Source: Candidatus Rokuibacteriota bacterium
GTDB taxonomy: Bacteria; Methylomirabilota; Methylomirabilia; Rokubacteriales; CSP1-6
Length of the DNA: 40,978 nucleotides
Reading direction: 5' to 3'
Assembly: GCA_003220495.1 (NCBI GenBank)
Contig: QHSP01000067.1
Location: forward strand, 1 to 40,978
Shown here: one piece after another, positions 20,130-29,145 of the stretch
How the letters are laid out: the number at the start of each line of letters is the position of its first letter
Numbering within the stretch: the stretch's first letter is position 1
Program-made: the position numbers and the translations under genes
The notes under the pieces: generated by a model
Told to the model about the DNA's origin: nothing
Database searches by the model: none
The model's input: only the letters and a program-made list of their open reading frames with translations

Positions 20130-20663
20130 TCAGGCAATGACTCTGATCGACTTCACGCGGTCGCCGACCTTGATGGTGTCGACGACCTCCATGCCGCTGA
20201 CGACTCGACCGAACGCGGTGTACTGCCCGTTGAGGTGGGCGGCGGGCCCGAGCATGATGTAGAACTGGCTCCCCGCCGAGTTGGGGTCGCTTTTGCGAGC
20301 CATGCCGAGGATGCCGCGCTCGAACTTCCGGTTGTTGAACTCCGCATTGATCGTGTAGCCCGGCCCGCCCGTCCCCATCGCCGGGTCGTCCATCGGCAAG
20401 GTCTTCGACTGGGGATCGCCGAGCTGGACGACGAATCCCGACTCGACGCGATGGAACCGCTGGCCGTCGTAGAACCCGGCGCGCGCGAGCTTGAGAAAGT
20501 TCTCGACGTGCTTGGGCGCGTCGGCGGGGAAGAACTCGAGCGTGATCTGGCCGCCCTTCTCGAGCGTGATCACCGCCGTCGGCGTCTTGGCGGGCGGCTT
20601 GTCCTGGGCCAGGGCCGGAGCGACGACCAGGACGGCCACCGCGAGCGCGAGCAGGCGATTCAT
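20130..20663 (-). CDS. Exported cyclophilin-type peptidyl-prolyl isomerase
   Basis: A 177-residue cyclophilin with an N-terminal signal peptide (MNRLLALAVAVLVVAPALA, cleavage before QDK), so it acts in the periplasm or outside. The active site is intact (FHRVESGFVVQLGDP, GPGYTINAEF, ARKSDPNSAGSQFYI, AHLNGQYTAFGRV). Compared with the downstream copy it has a 10-residue insertion (QSKTLPMDDPA) in the loop after GDP. A GGAGG site lies nine bases before the ATG. It heads the minus-strand run that continues through cyclophilin 2, D-aminoacylase, glycosyltransferase and aldehyde dehydrogenase. Confidence 0.94.
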   Translation of the reverse strand: MNRLLALAVAVLVVAPALAQDKPPAKTPTAVITLEKGGQITLEFFPADAPKHVENFLKLARAGFYDGQRFHRVESGFVVQLGDPQSKTLPMDDPAMGTGGPGYTINAEFNNRKFERGILGMARKSDPNSAGSQFYIMLGPAAHLNGQYTAFGRVVSGMEVVDTIKVGDRVKSIRVIA

Positions 20664-20758
20664 GACGGGGCGCCTCCGATGGCGGCACGCGCGGCCGACC
20701 GTCGCGGGACTGGGGCCCCGCCGGTCGAGGCGCACAAAAAAATCATGATGAGGGCGTC

Positions 20759-20764
20759 ATTATA
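20759..20764 (-). promoter_or_regulatory. Possible -10 box for the cyclophilin operon
   Basis: A consensus TATAAT on the minus strand lies 96 bases before the exported cyclophilin start, in the 149-base divergent gap with typA. It is the most AT-rich spot of this gap, next to a run of seven A (T on the minus strand). No convincing -35 is seen 16-18 bases upstream. Confidence 0.35.
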
Positions 20765-20812
20765 CATGCTCGGACGGCCGGGGTGGTCGTTCCGCCGTGA
20801 TACGATGGACCG

Positions 20813-22612
20813 ATGCGGCAGCGCGAAGACGTCCGTAACATCGCGATCATCGCTCACGTCGACCACGGCAAGACCACCCTCGTCGACGCGATGCTCTGGC
20901 AATCGGGCCTCTTTCGCCAGAACGAGTCGGTGCCCGAGCGCATCATGGACTCGATCGACCTCGAGCGCGAAAAAGGCATCACGATCATGGCCAAGAACAC
21001 GGCCATCAACTACCGGGGCGTCCACATCAACATCGTGGACACCCCCGGCCACGCCGATTTCGGCTCGGAGGTCGAGCGCACCCTGACGCTCGTCGACGGC
21101 GTCCTGCTCCTGGTCGACGCCGCCGAGGGGCCGCTGCCGCAGACGCGCTTCGTCCTCAAGAAGGCGCTCGAGGCGAGCCTGCCGCCGATCGTGGTCATCA
21201 ACAAGATCGACCGGAGCGACGCGCGCCCCGCCGAGGTGCTCGACGAGATCTACGACCTCTTCATCGACCTCGAGGCGACGGAGGACCAGCTCGAGTTCCC
21301 CGTGCTCTACAGCAACGCCCGGACGGGCACGGCGACCCTCAAGCTCGCCGAGCCGGGACGCTCGCTCGAGCCGCTGTTCGAGACGATCCTGGCCACCGTC
21401 CCGGCGCCGCGCTTCGAGCCGGAGGCGAAGCTGCAGTTCCGTGGGGCGATGCTCGACTGGGACGACTACGTCGGCCGGCTCGTCATCGGCCGTATCTTCA
21501 ACGGCCGGGTCCGCCAGGCCGAGAAGGTCGCGGTCGTCCACCGGGACGGCGCCGTCGAGCTCGCGAAGGTGACGGTCCTCTACGGCTACGAGGGGCTCAA
21601 GCGTGTGGAGATTGCTGAGGCGAGCGCCGGGGATCTCGTCGCGATCGCCGGCATCGACTCGATCGAGATCGGCGAGACCGTGGCCGACGCCGACGCGCCC
21701 ACGGCGCTCCCGCTCATCCGCATCGACGAGCCGACGGTCTCGATGCTCTTCTCGGCGAACGTATCGCCGATAGCGGGCAAGGAGGGGCGCTTCGTCACCT
21801 CGCCCCAGCTGCGCGACCGCCTCCTGCGGGAGCGGCGCGTCAACGTCGGCATCCGGGTCGAGGAGACCGACTCGCCCGATACCTTCCGCGTCTCCGGCCG
21901 CGGCGAGCTCCAGCTCGCGATCCTGATCGAGATGATGCGGCGTGAGGGCTATGAGCTCGAGGTCGGCAAGCCGACCATCATCACGCGCGCCGAGGGCGGC
22001 CAGACGCTCGAGCCGATGGAGTACCTGGTCATCGACATTCCCGAGGAGCACATCGGCGCGGTCACCCAGAAGATCGGACCGCGTCGCGGCGCGATGGCCA
22101 AGATGGTGAACCACGGCACCGGCCGCGTCCGGCTCGAGTATCGGATCCCGGCGCGCGGCCTCATCGGCTACCGCACCGAATTCCTCACCGACACGCGCGG
22201 CACCGGGCTCCTCAACCACCTGTTCGACGGCTGGGACGCCTGGCAAGGGGAGATCGCGCACCGTCAGAGCGGCGCCCTGGTCGCCGACCGCGCCGGGCGC
22301 GCGACCGCGTACGCGATCGACAATCTCCAGGCGCGCGGCGTCATGTTCATCGCGCCGGGCCTCGAGGTCTACGAGGGCATGATCGTCGGCGAGAACGCGC
22401 GCGAGAGCGATATGGACGTGAACATCACCAAGGAAAAGAAGCTCACGAACATGCGCGCGTCGACCGCCGACGAGGCCGCGAAGATCACGCCCCCGCGGGT
22501 CATGAATCTCGAGCAGTGTCTGGAGTGGATTCGAGAGGACGAGCTGCTCGAGGTCACTCCAAAGTCTCTTCGTCTCCGCAAGCGCGGCATGCGCGGGCGT
22601 AGGCGCTTCTAG
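20813..22612 (+). CDS. typA: Ribosome-associated GTPase TypA/BipA
   Basis: A 599-residue translational GTPase of the EF-G/LepA class. G motifs are intact: AHVDHGKTT (14-22), the switch I segment around [23 protein letters not shown], and NKIDR. The C-terminal half carries the BipA-specific block ([57 protein letters not shown]). TypA binds the 70S ribosome and helps 50S assembly and growth under stress or cold. The length matches the family. An in-frame ATG at 20804 sits nine bases upstream; the chosen one gives the conserved N-terminus. Confidence 0.98.
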   Translation: MRQREDVRNIAIIAHVDHGKTTLVDAMLWQSGLFRQNESVPERIMDSIDLEREKGITIMAKNTAINYRGVHINIVDTPGHADFGSEVERTLTLVDGVLLLVDAAEGPLPQTRFVLKKALEASLPPIVVINKIDRSDARPAEVLDEIYDLFIDLEATEDQLEFPVLYSNARTGTATLKLAEPGRSLEPLFETILATVPAPRFEPEAKLQFRGAMLDWDDYVGRLVIGRIFNGRVRQAEKVAVVHRDGAVELAKVTVLYGYEGLKRVEIAEASAGDLVAIAGIDSIEIGETVADADAPTALPLIRIDEPTVSMLFSANVSPIAGKEGRFVTSPQLRDRLLRERRVNVGIRVEETDSPDTFRVSGRGELQLAILIEMMRREGYELEVGKPTIITRAEGGQTLEPMEYLVIDIPEEHIGAVTQKIGPRRGAMAKMVNHGTGRVRLEYRIPARGLIGYRTEFLTDTRGTGLLNHLFDGWDAWQGEIAHRQSGALVADRAGRATAYAIDNLQARGVMFIAPGLEVYEGMIVGENARESDMDVNITKEKKLTNMRASTADEAAKITPPRVMNLEQCLEWIREDELLEVTPKSLRLRKRGMRGRRRF

Positions 22613-22645
22613 CCTTCTCTCACCCGACTCGGTCCCACCGACTCG

Positions 22646-24238
22646 ATGCTACTGACCAACGGTCGCATCTATCTCATGGACGCCTGGGACACCGTGGTCG
22701 ATACCCTCGTCGTGCGGGACGGGCGTGTTGCGTTCGCCGGACGCCGGAGCGACGTGAACGTCTCCAGCGCCGAGGAGGTGGTCGATCTCGGGGGCCGAGC
22801 GGTGGTGCCCGGGCTCGTGGATGCGCACGGGCATCTGATGCATCTGGCCCGCGGGCGCTTGACCCTCGATGCCGGCGGAGCGCGGTCCGAGGCGGAGGTC
22901 GCCGAACGCGTGGCGGCGCGGGCGGCGACGACGCCGCGCGGCGAATGGCTCGGCGGCCGCGGCTGGGATCAGAACCGCTGGCCGGAGCGGCAGTGGCCGA
23001 CCAGGGCCTCGCTCGACCGCGCGGCGCCGCATCATCCGGTCGCGCTCACGCGCATCGACGGCCACGCGACCTGGGCGAACTCCGCCGCGCTGGCCGCCGC
23101 CGGGATCGACCGCGCGACCCCCGAGCCGACCGGCGGCCGGATTCTCCGAGACGAGCGCGGCGAGCCGACGGGCGTGCTCATCGACACGGCCCAGCGCCTG
23201 ATCCAGCGGGCGGAGCCGCGCCCCTCCCCCGACCGCTTCGACCAGGCCGTCGCCGAGGCGATCGACGAGTGCCTGGCGGCGGGGCTCACCGGAATCCACG
23301 AGATGGGCGCCGAGCTTTACGCGATCGCCTCGTACCGCCGGCTCGTCGAGCGCGGACGGTTCCCGTTCCGAAATTACGTCGCGGTGGCCGCGCGCTCGGA
23401 GTCGACGTGGGCGGTCTACCGGGAGAACGGCCCCGAGACGATCGGCGACGGGCGCGTCGTGGTGGGAGCGCTCAAGCTCATGGCCGACGGCGCCCTCGGC
23501 TCGCGCGGCGCCGCGCTTCACGATGCGTACTGCGACGATCCGGGCAACACGGGTCTCGTCCTGATCCCGTCCGACGAGATCACCCGACTGACGCTCGAGG
23601 CGGCCGGGCTGGGCTTCCAGGTCTGCGTACACGCGATCGGCGATCGCGCGAACACGCTGACCCTCGACGCGCTCGAGGCGGCGCTGGCGCGGGGACCATG
23701 GCCGGATCATCGATTTCGTGTGGAGCACGCCCAGATCCTGACCGAGCGCGACATCCCCCGCTTCCGGCGACTCGGCGCCCTGCCGAGCATGCAGGCGACC
23801 CACTGCACCTCCGACATGGAATGGGCGGCCGAACGCCTCGGCCCGGACCGGCTCCGGGGCGCCTATGCGTGGCGCTCGCTGCTCGAGACCGGCGTCGTCA
23901 TCGCCGGCGGCTCCGACTTCCCGGTCGAAAGCCCGAGCCCGTTCCACGGTCTCTACGCCGCGGTCGCCCGGCGCCCGCGGAGCGGCGAGGATCGCGGCTG
24001 GCAGCCGGAGCAGCGCATGACGCGCGAGGAGGCGATGCGCTCGTTCACGAGCTGGAATGCCTACGCGTCGCGCCAGGAAGGCGAGCTCGGCACGCTCGAG
24101 CCCGGCAAGCACGCGGACCTCGTCGTGCTCTCTGAGGATGTGTTCACGTGTCCTGAGGATCGCATCAAGGACATCACGCCCGTCCTGACTCTCGTCGGCG
24201 GCGACGTCGTCTTCCGCGGGACGCACTCGCCCGCTTAG
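22646..24238 (+). CDS. YtcJ-type amidohydrolase (amidohydrolase family 3)
   Basis: A 530-residue metal-dependent hydrolase. It begins with the beta-sandwich segment LLTNGRIYLMDAWDTVVDTLVV, has the metal motif LVDAHGHLMHLA near residues 60-71, GGRGWDQNRWPERQWPTR typical of YtcJ-like proteins, VCVHAIGDRAN, VEHAQILTERDIPRF, and GGSDFPVESPSPFHGLYAAV with the catalytic Asp. YtcJ relatives hydrolyse amides, lactams or imides; the substrate cannot be read from sequence. It follows typA by 33 bases on the same strand, but a shared function is not obvious. Confidence 0.92.
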   Translation: MLLTNGRIYLMDAWDTVVDTLVVRDGRVAFAGRRSDVNVSSAEEVVDLGGRAVVPGLVDAHGHLMHLARGRLTLDAGGARSEAEVAERVAARAATTPRGEWLGGRGWDQNRWPERQWPTRASLDRAAPHHPVALTRIDGHATWANSAALAAAGIDRATPEPTGGRILRDERGEPTGVLIDTAQRLIQRAEPRPSPDRFDQAVAEAIDECLAAGLTGIHEMGAELYAIASYRRLVERGRFPFRNYVAVAARSESTWAVYRENGPETIGDGRVVVGALKLMADGALGSRGAALHDAYCDDPGNTGLVLIPSDEITRLTLEAAGLGFQVCVHAIGDRANTLTLDALEAALARGPWPDHRFRVEHAQILTERDIPRFRRLGALPSMQATHCTSDMEWAAERLGPDRLRGAYAWRSLLETGVVIAGGSDFPVESPSPFHGLYAAVARRPRSGEDRGWQPEQRMTREEAMRSFTSWNAYASRQEGELGTLEPGKHADLVVLSEDVFTCPEDRIKDITPVLTLVGGDVVFRGTHSPA

Positions 24239-24385
24239 CGTTCCGCACGCGCGCGCTTCGCGTTCCGGCGGGTGCGCGGGGGGAGGGGGCGCGGCTACCA
24301 CGCGGCACGCGTTCGCTACTCCGGGGCGGCTGGGCTCCATCCTTCTTCGCCCGAGTCAGGAATTTGGCTCCTCACTGCCTCGCTG

Positions 24386-25300
24386 TCAGAGTTGGAGGAC
24401 GATCATTCCGGCCACGGTGAGGACGATGCCTGCGAAGGCGCGGAGGGTGAGGCGCTCGTCGAGGAAGACGATCGCGAGGGGGATCGCGAACATGGGAGCC
24501 GTCGAGGAGAGGACGGAGGCGACGGCGACGCCGGCGTGCTTGACGCCGGCGACGAACATGACCGAGCTCACCGAGGTGATCGCGCCGAGGATGGCGATGC
24601 GGACCTGCACGGCACGGCCGCTCTTGGCGAACGCGCCCGGAACCGAGCGCGCCCACGGCGTCAGCCAGAGCACCATCGACGCGACCGGCAACCGGATCGC
24701 CTGCGCGGTGGTCGCGCTCATCTCGGCGAGCGGCGGCTTGACGAGGACCGTCGAGATCGCCCAGGCGAGCGACGCGAGCACGGCCGCGCCGACGCCGAAC
24801 CAGAAGCGCTCCTCCGGCGCGCGCTCCGCCCACGGCGCGACGATGAGGACGAGACCGGCCATGGTGACGAGCGACCCGACGACGATGGGAACGGTGACGG
24901 GCTCGTCCAGGAAGGCCGCGGCGATCACGGCGGCCCCGAGCGGATAGGTCGTCGAGACCGTCATGGCGCGAGCGACGCCGATGGCGCGCGTGCTCTCGAA
25001 GAACACCGTATCGCCGAGCGCGATGGCCGTGACGATCGACAGCCCGAGCAAGAGCCACGCGCTCGCCGAGATCGTCGTGAAGGCGCCGGTGCCGGCGGTC
25101 GCCAGCACCCAGACGACGAGGAGCACGCCGCCGATCGTCGAACGGATAGCATTGATGCCGACCGAGCCGAGCTCGGACATCAGGGAGCGCGCCAGAAGGC
25201 TCGTCACCGCCCACGCCACCGCCGAGCCCAGGGCGGCGAGGGCTCCGAACGTCGTGTCGTCGATCACCTGGACGAAGGTCCTGCGAACGCGGACTATCAT
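24386..25300 (-). CDS. EamA-family (DMT superfamily) membrane transporter
   Basis: About 304 residues with ten hydrophobic helices in two homologous halves of the EamA type (first half from ALAALGSAVAWAVTSLLAR, second from GVGAAVLASLAWAISTVLV), each ending in the pattern LGAAVIAAAFLDEPV or PLAIVFLDERLTLR. Members export amino acids, metabolites or drugs. The ATG at 25300 is only three bases from the divergent hydrolase start at 25304, so the true start may be the in-frame GTG at 25267, which has an AGGA nine bases upstream. The gene ends 147 bases from the convergent amidohydrolase, a GC-rich gap where I see no further gene. Confidence 0.88.
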   Translation of the reverse strand: MIVRVRRTFVQVIDDTTFGALAALGSAVAWAVTSLLARSLMSELGSVGINAIRSTIGGVLLVVWVLATAGTGAFTTISASAWLLLGLSIVTAIALGDTVFFESTRAIGVARAMTVSTTYPLGAAVIAAAFLDEPVTVPIVVGSLVTMAGLVLIVAPWAERAPEERFWFGVGAAVLASLAWAISTVLVKPPLAEMSATTAQAIRLPVASMVLWLTPWARSVPGAFAKSGRAVQVRIAILGAITSVSSVMFVAGVKHAGVAVASVLSSTAPMFAIPLAIVFLDERLTLRAFAGIVLTVAGMIVLQL

Positions 25301-25303
25301 ACG

Positions 25304-26146
25304 GTGAAGCTCGCCGCTTACGCCGCGGTCTTCGCGGGCGCCTTCGTGACAGTGAGTCTCGTCAGCTTCTGGCTCGCCGTGCGGCCGCCGCGTCTCGCCA
25401 TTCCCCTCGGCCCAGGGGACTTCGCGCTGACGGTCGAGAACGTGACGATCACCGCCGACGACGGCGTGAAGCTCGCGGCGTGGCTCCTGCCGCGCGCGGG
25501 CGCCCCGGCGCTCGTCCTGCTCCACGGCTATCCTGCTGAGAAGGCCGATCTCCTGCCGATCGCCGCCGCGCTCGCGCCGCGCTTCACCGTCCTCCTGCTC
25601 GACCAGCGCTACTTTGGCCAGAGCGGCGGGCGGGCGACCACGCTCGGCTTCCGCGAGCGCCGCGATCTACGCCGGGTGATCGATTTCCTCGCCGCGCGCG
25701 GATTCACCGAGGTTGGTGTCTTCGGGCTCTCGCTCGGCGGCGCCGTCGCCCTCCTGGCCGCCGCCGAAGACCCGCGCATCCGCGCTGTGGCCGCGTACGC
25801 GCCCTTCGCGGACCTGCGCTCCCTCGGCTACGAGCTGTACGGCTGGCTGTGGTATTTGAAGTACCCTTTCGTGGGGCTCCTGCGCGGCTGGTCCGTGCTG
25901 TTCTTCGGCCACGACATCACCGCGGTCTCGCCCGAGCGGGCGGCGGCGGGGATCTCGGTCCCCGTGCTGCTCGTGGCCAGCCGCGAGGACGAGCAAATTC
26001 CGTTCGCGCACGCCGAGCGGCTGCGGCGCGCGCTCGCGCGAAATACGCGGAGCGAGTTCGTGTTCACGGATCGCGGTCGCCACGGCGAGCTGCCGCGCGG
26101 GTTCGACGCGAGCCTCGCCCGGTTTTTCCTGTTATATGTGAGGTGA
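25304..26146 (+). CDS. Membrane-anchored alpha/beta hydrolase
   Basis: About 280 residues. One N-terminal hydrophobic helix (LAAYAAVFAGAFVTVSLVSFWLAV) anchors or exports it. The alpha/beta fold follows: LLHGYPAEK (oxyanion strand), DQRYFGQSGG, nucleophile elbow FGLSLGGA with Ser near residue 147, acid in LLVASREDEQIP, and a C-terminal His in DRGRHGELP. This resembles esterase/acyl-peptidase-like hydrolases of the BEM46/YqkD group. The start is a GTG at 25304, three bases from the opposed EamA start. The next gene, another alpha/beta hydrolase of a different subfamily, begins 20 bases downstream on the same strand. Confidence 0.88.
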   Translation: MKLAAYAAVFAGAFVTVSLVSFWLAVRPPRLAIPLGPGDFALTVENVTITADDGVKLAAWLLPRAGAPALVLLHGYPAEKADLLPIAAALAPRFTVLLLDQRYFGQSGGRATTLGFRERRDLRRVIDFLAARGFTEVGVFGLSLGGAVALLAAAEDPRIRAVAAYAPFADLRSLGYELYGWLWYLKYPFVGLLRGWSVLFFGHDITAVSPERAAAGISVPVLLVASREDEQIPFAHAERLRRALARNTRSEFVFTDRGRHGELPRGFDASLARFFLLYVR

Positions 26147-26165
26147 CGCCGAGCGCGTCAGATCT

Positions 26166-27065
26166 ATGGACCACGCCTATGCCGAGGTCAACGGGATCCG
26201 GCTGCACTACGTGACGGTGGGCCGCGGCCCGCTGATCCTGTTCGTCCACGGGTTCCCCGAGTTCTGGTACGAGTGGCGCACGCAGCTCGCGGACTTCGGC
26301 CGTGAGCATCAGGCCGTGGCGCCGGACATGCGGGGCTACAACCTCTCGGACAAGCCGGCGGAGCTCTCGCAATACCGGGTCCCGCACATGGTCGAGGATC
26401 TCCGCGCCCTCGCCGATCATCTCGGCCGCGAGCGGTTCGTGCTCGTCGGCCACGACTGGGGCGGCGTCGTCGCCTGGGCGTTCGCCATCGCGCACCCCGA
26501 GCGGCTCGAGCGGCTGGTCATCGTCAATGCGCCCCATCCGGCGATCTTCGACCGCGAGATCCGCGAGAATCCGGCTCAGCAGAACGCCAGCCGCTACATG
26601 CTCACGTTCCGGAGCCCCGAGGCCGAGGCGATCCTCTCCGCCGACAACTACGCGCGCTTGGTCGGGGCCCTGAGCCGCGACCTCGGCGATCGGTTCACCG
26701 CCGCCGACCGCGCCGCCTATCTCGAAGCGTGGTCGCAACCCGGAGCATTGACGGGCGGGCTCAACTGGTACCGCGCGGCTGGCGTCGGCCCGCCGGCGGG
26801 TGATGGCGCGCCCGCGCGAGGCCTCGGCGGCGACGTCGCGCGGCTGACCGTGCGCGTGCCGACACTCGTGATCTGGGGCGAGCGGGATCAGGCGCTCCTC
26901 ACCGGCAACCTCGATGGGCTGGAGCGCTTCGTCCCCGACCTGACGATCGAGCGGATCGCCGATGGCTCGCACTGGGTGGTGCACGAGCATCCCGAGCTCG
27001 TCAATCGTCTGATCCGCGATTTCCTGGGTCCACGCCGGGCTTCGGCCGCAAAGGAGACACGATGA
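26166..27065 (+). CDS. Epoxide hydrolase-like alpha/beta hydrolase
   Basis: A 299-residue protein with soluble epoxide hydrolase features: HGFPEFWYEWR (29-38), nucleophile Asp97 in VGHDWGGVVAW, VNAPHP, a cap-domain Tyr in LNWYRAA that could protonate the epoxide, acid Asp241 in WGERDQ, and base His269 in DGSHWVVHEHP. Because the nucleophile is Asp rather than Ser, it should hydrolyse epoxides to diols (or be a haloalkane dehalogenase; the HGFPEFWYEWR and NAPHP motifs favour epoxide hydrolase). The stop overlaps the alanine dehydrogenase start by four bases (ATGA). Confidence 0.9.
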   Translation: MDHAYAEVNGIRLHYVTVGRGPLILFVHGFPEFWYEWRTQLADFGREHQAVAPDMRGYNLSDKPAELSQYRVPHMVEDLRALADHLGRERFVLVGHDWGGVVAWAFAIAHPERLERLVIVNAPHPAIFDREIRENPAQQNASRYMLTFRSPEAEAILSADNYARLVGALSRDLGDRFTAADRAAYLEAWSQPGALTGGLNWYRAAGVGPPAGDGAPARGLGGDVARLTVRVPTLVIWGERDQALLTGNLDGLERFVPDLTIERIADGSHWVVHEHPELVNRLIRDFLGPRRASAAKETR

Positions 27066-28174
27066 TCATCGGGGTTCCACGCGAGATCAAACCGGGTGAG
27101 CAGCGTGTGGCCCTCACGCCGGCCGGGGCACGGGCGCTGGTCGAGGGAGCTCACGGGGTGCTCGTCGAGCGTGGCGCCGGCGGCGGAAGCGGGATCCGGG
27201 ACGAGGAGTACGCGGGGGTCGGCGCCGAGCTCGTCTCGGTCGACGACGTCTGGCGACGCGCCGAGCTGGTGCTGAAGGTCAAGGAGCCGCTCGCGCCCGA
27301 GGTCGCGCGTCTCCGGCCGAGACAGGTCCTCTTCACCTACCTGCACCTGGCGCCGGCGCCCGAGCTCACCCGTGGGCTCCGCGAGTCGGGCGCGATCGCG
27401 ATCGCGTACGAGACGGTCCAGCGCGCCGATGGAAGCCTGCCGCTCCTCACGCCGATGAGCGAGGTGGCCGGACGCCTCTCGGTGCAGGAAGGCGCCTACT
27501 ACCTCGGCCGCGCGCACGGCGGCCGCGGAATATTATTGTCGGGCGTCCCGGGCGTGCCGCCCGGCAACGTCGTCATCATCGGGGCGGGCGCGGCCGGGCT
27601 CAACGCCGTCAAGACCGCCGTCGGGCTCGGTGCTGACGTCTCGATCCTCGACGTGAACGTCGATCGTCTGCGCCACGTCGACGATCTCTTCCGCGGCCAG
27701 GTGGTCACCCTGATGTCGAACAGCTTCAACATCGAGCAGGTCGTCCGGCGCGCCGACCTGCTCGTCGGCGCCGTGCTGCTCACCGGCGCGCGCGCGCCGG
27801 TGCTCGTCACCAAGGAGATGGTGTCGCAGATGAAGGACGGCTCGGTGATCGTGGACATCGCGGTCGACCAGGGCGGGTGCGTCGCGACCATCCATCCGAC
27901 GACCCTGCTCGATCCCGTCTACCTGGTCGGCGGCGTCGTCCACTACGGCGTCGCGAACATGCCGGCGCTCGTCCCGCGCACCTCGACCTTCGCGCTCACG
28001 AACGCGACGCTCCCCTACGTCATCGAGCTCGCCGCGCGTGGCGCGACCGCCGCGGCGCGGGCCAATCCCGCGCTGGCCAAGGGCGTGAACGTCTGGCTCG
28101 GCAAGGTCGTGCATCCGGGCGTCGCGGAGTCGCTCGGCGAGACTCCGACGCCCCTGGCGGCGGTGCTGGGCTGA
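27062..28174 (+). CDS. ald: Alanine dehydrogenase
   Basis: A 370-residue NAD-dependent enzyme that converts L-alanine to pyruvate and ammonia, or the reverse. It starts with IGVPREIKPGEQRVALTP, has the substrate Lys74 in VLKVKEPL and His95 in TYLHLAP, and the NAD fold VVIIGAGAAGLNAVKTA, then DIAVDQGGC and HYGVANMPALVPRTST, all diagnostic. It overlaps the upstream epoxide hydrolase by ATGA, and its TGA overlaps the likely CTG start of the DUF72 gene as CTGA, so three genes are translationally linked. Confidence 0.98.
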   Translation: MIIGVPREIKPGEQRVALTPAGARALVEGAHGVLVERGAGGGSGIRDEEYAGVGAELVSVDDVWRRAELVLKVKEPLAPEVARLRPRQVLFTYLHLAPAPELTRGLRESGAIAIAYETVQRADGSLPLLTPMSEVAGRLSVQEGAYYLGRAHGGRGILLSGVPGVPPGNVVIIGAGAAGLNAVKTAVGLGADVSILDVNVDRLRHVDDLFRGQVVTLMSNSFNIEQVVRRADLLVGAVLLTGARAPVLVTKEMVSQMKDGSVIVDIAVDQGGCVATIHPTTLLDPVYLVGGVVHYGVANMPALVPRTSTFALTNATLPYVIELAARGATAAARANPALAKGVNVWLGKVVHPGVAESLGETPTPLAAVLG

Positions 28175-28875
28175 AGACCCACGTCGGGACCTCGGGGTAC
28201 AACTACCCGGAGTGGCGGGGGACCTTCTATCCCGACAAGCTCCCGGCGTCGAAGATGCTCGCGTACTACGTCGAGCGTTTCACGACCGTCGAGATCAACG
28301 CGACGTTCTACCGGATGCCGAACGCGAAGACGGTCGCGGGCTGGGGGGCGGCCGCGCCCGCCGGCTTCACGTTCGTGCTGAAGGCGCCGCAGCGGATCAC
28401 GCACTTCGCGCGGCTCCGCGGCGTCGCCGAGCCGCTGCGCTATTTCTGCGATACCGCCCGCACGCTCGGCGACAAGCTCGGCCCCCTGCTCTTCCAGCTT
28501 CCGCCGAACTTCAAGAAGGCGACCGACCGGCTCGGCGAGGTGCTCTCCATCGTGCCCGACGGGTTTCGCGCGGCCTTCGAGTTCCGCCACGAGAGCTGGT
28601 TCGACGACGAGGTGTACGCGCTGCTCCGCTCGCGCAACGTTGCGCTCTGCATCGCCGACACCGAGGAAGGCACGACGCCGGCGATCGCCACGGCTGACTT
28701 CGGCTACCTCCGGCTCCGCGCCGTCGAGTACACGGACGGCGATCTGCGCCGCTGGATCGAGACGATCGACGCCGTCGGCACCGCCTGGCGCGACGCCTAT
28801 GTCTTCTTCAAGCACGAGGCAGAGTCGACTCGCCGCGCATTGGCCTTTCAGAATCTGGTCCCGACGCACCGGTAG
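28171..28875 (+). CDS. DUF72 family protein (YecE-like)
   Basis: About 234 residues of the DUF72 TIM-barrel-like family: HVGTSGYNYPEWRGTFYPDKLP, then VEINATFYRMP, FVLKAPQRITH, GPLLFQLPPNF, EFRHESWF, and the terminal YVFFKHEAESTRRALAF. The function is unknown; the fold resembles sugar isomerases and endonuclease IV. The conserved HVGTSGY always lies within a few residues of the N-terminus, but no ATG, GTG or TTG is available there. The codon in the right place is a CTG at 28171 that overlaps the ald stop as CTGA. The frame is open far upstream, but only inside ald. Confidence 0.9.
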   Translation: MKTHVGTSGYNYPEWRGTFYPDKLPASKMLAYYVERFTTVEINATFYRMPNAKTVAGWGAAAPAGFTFVLKAPQRITHFARLRGVAEPLRYFCDTARTLGDKLGPLLFQLPPNFKKATDRLGEVLSIVPDGFRAAFEFRHESWFDDEVYALLRSRNVALCIADTEEGTTPAIATADFGYLRLRAVEYTDGDLRRWIETIDAVGTAWRDAYVFFKHEAESTRRALAFQNLVPTHR

Positions 28876-28988
28876 CCCACCTCGCGCTCCGCCTTGTGTC
28901 CGTGTTCAAGGGCGTGACCGGCTGGCTCGACAATGAGCGGACTGGCTAGAGACTAACCAGACCGGCGTGCCCTGGCGTTCGGAAACTG

Positions 28989-29020
28989 CTGATATTCCTG
29001 GAATGCAGTTCCGGTATCAG
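28989..29020. other. Inverted repeat before the histidine kinase gene, ending in TTTT
   Basis: CTGATA and TATCAG, 20 bases apart, flank an imperfect inner repeat (TTCC...GGAA...TTCC) and are followed directly by TTTT at 29021. It could be a weak terminator for the DUF72 operon or an operator for the kinase gene. The rest of the gap 28876-29145 shows no other gene. Confidence 0.3.
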
Positions 29021-29145
29021 TTTTGCCCCTACATCCAGCCATGGAAAGCTCCGGTCAGGTGTCGGGGGTGCTACGGGCCTGTCGATTCGGCTCAAGGGCT
29101 TTGTCGGCGCGGTATGCCTCCCGCGGCGGCCGCATCGGGTTGGGC

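Noticed and set aside
18179-20140. A 653-residue plus-strand frame opposite the D-aminoacylase
   Set aside because: The composition is that of an antisense shadow (Arg, Asp, Val, His-rich), with no motif; the minus-strand genes have complete active sites.
20764-20812. typA promoter in the divergent gap
   Set aside because: A TATACAT on the plus strand overlaps the better minus-strand TATAAT, and no -35 box pairs with it.
20660-22261. A 533-residue minus-strand frame opposite typA
   Set aside because: It is a shadow of the highly conserved TypA gene and shows no recognisable domain.
24239-24385. Terminator in the gap between the amidohydrolase and EamA genes
   Set aside because: Several short GC-rich inverted segments exist, but none forms a clean stem and there is no T-run.
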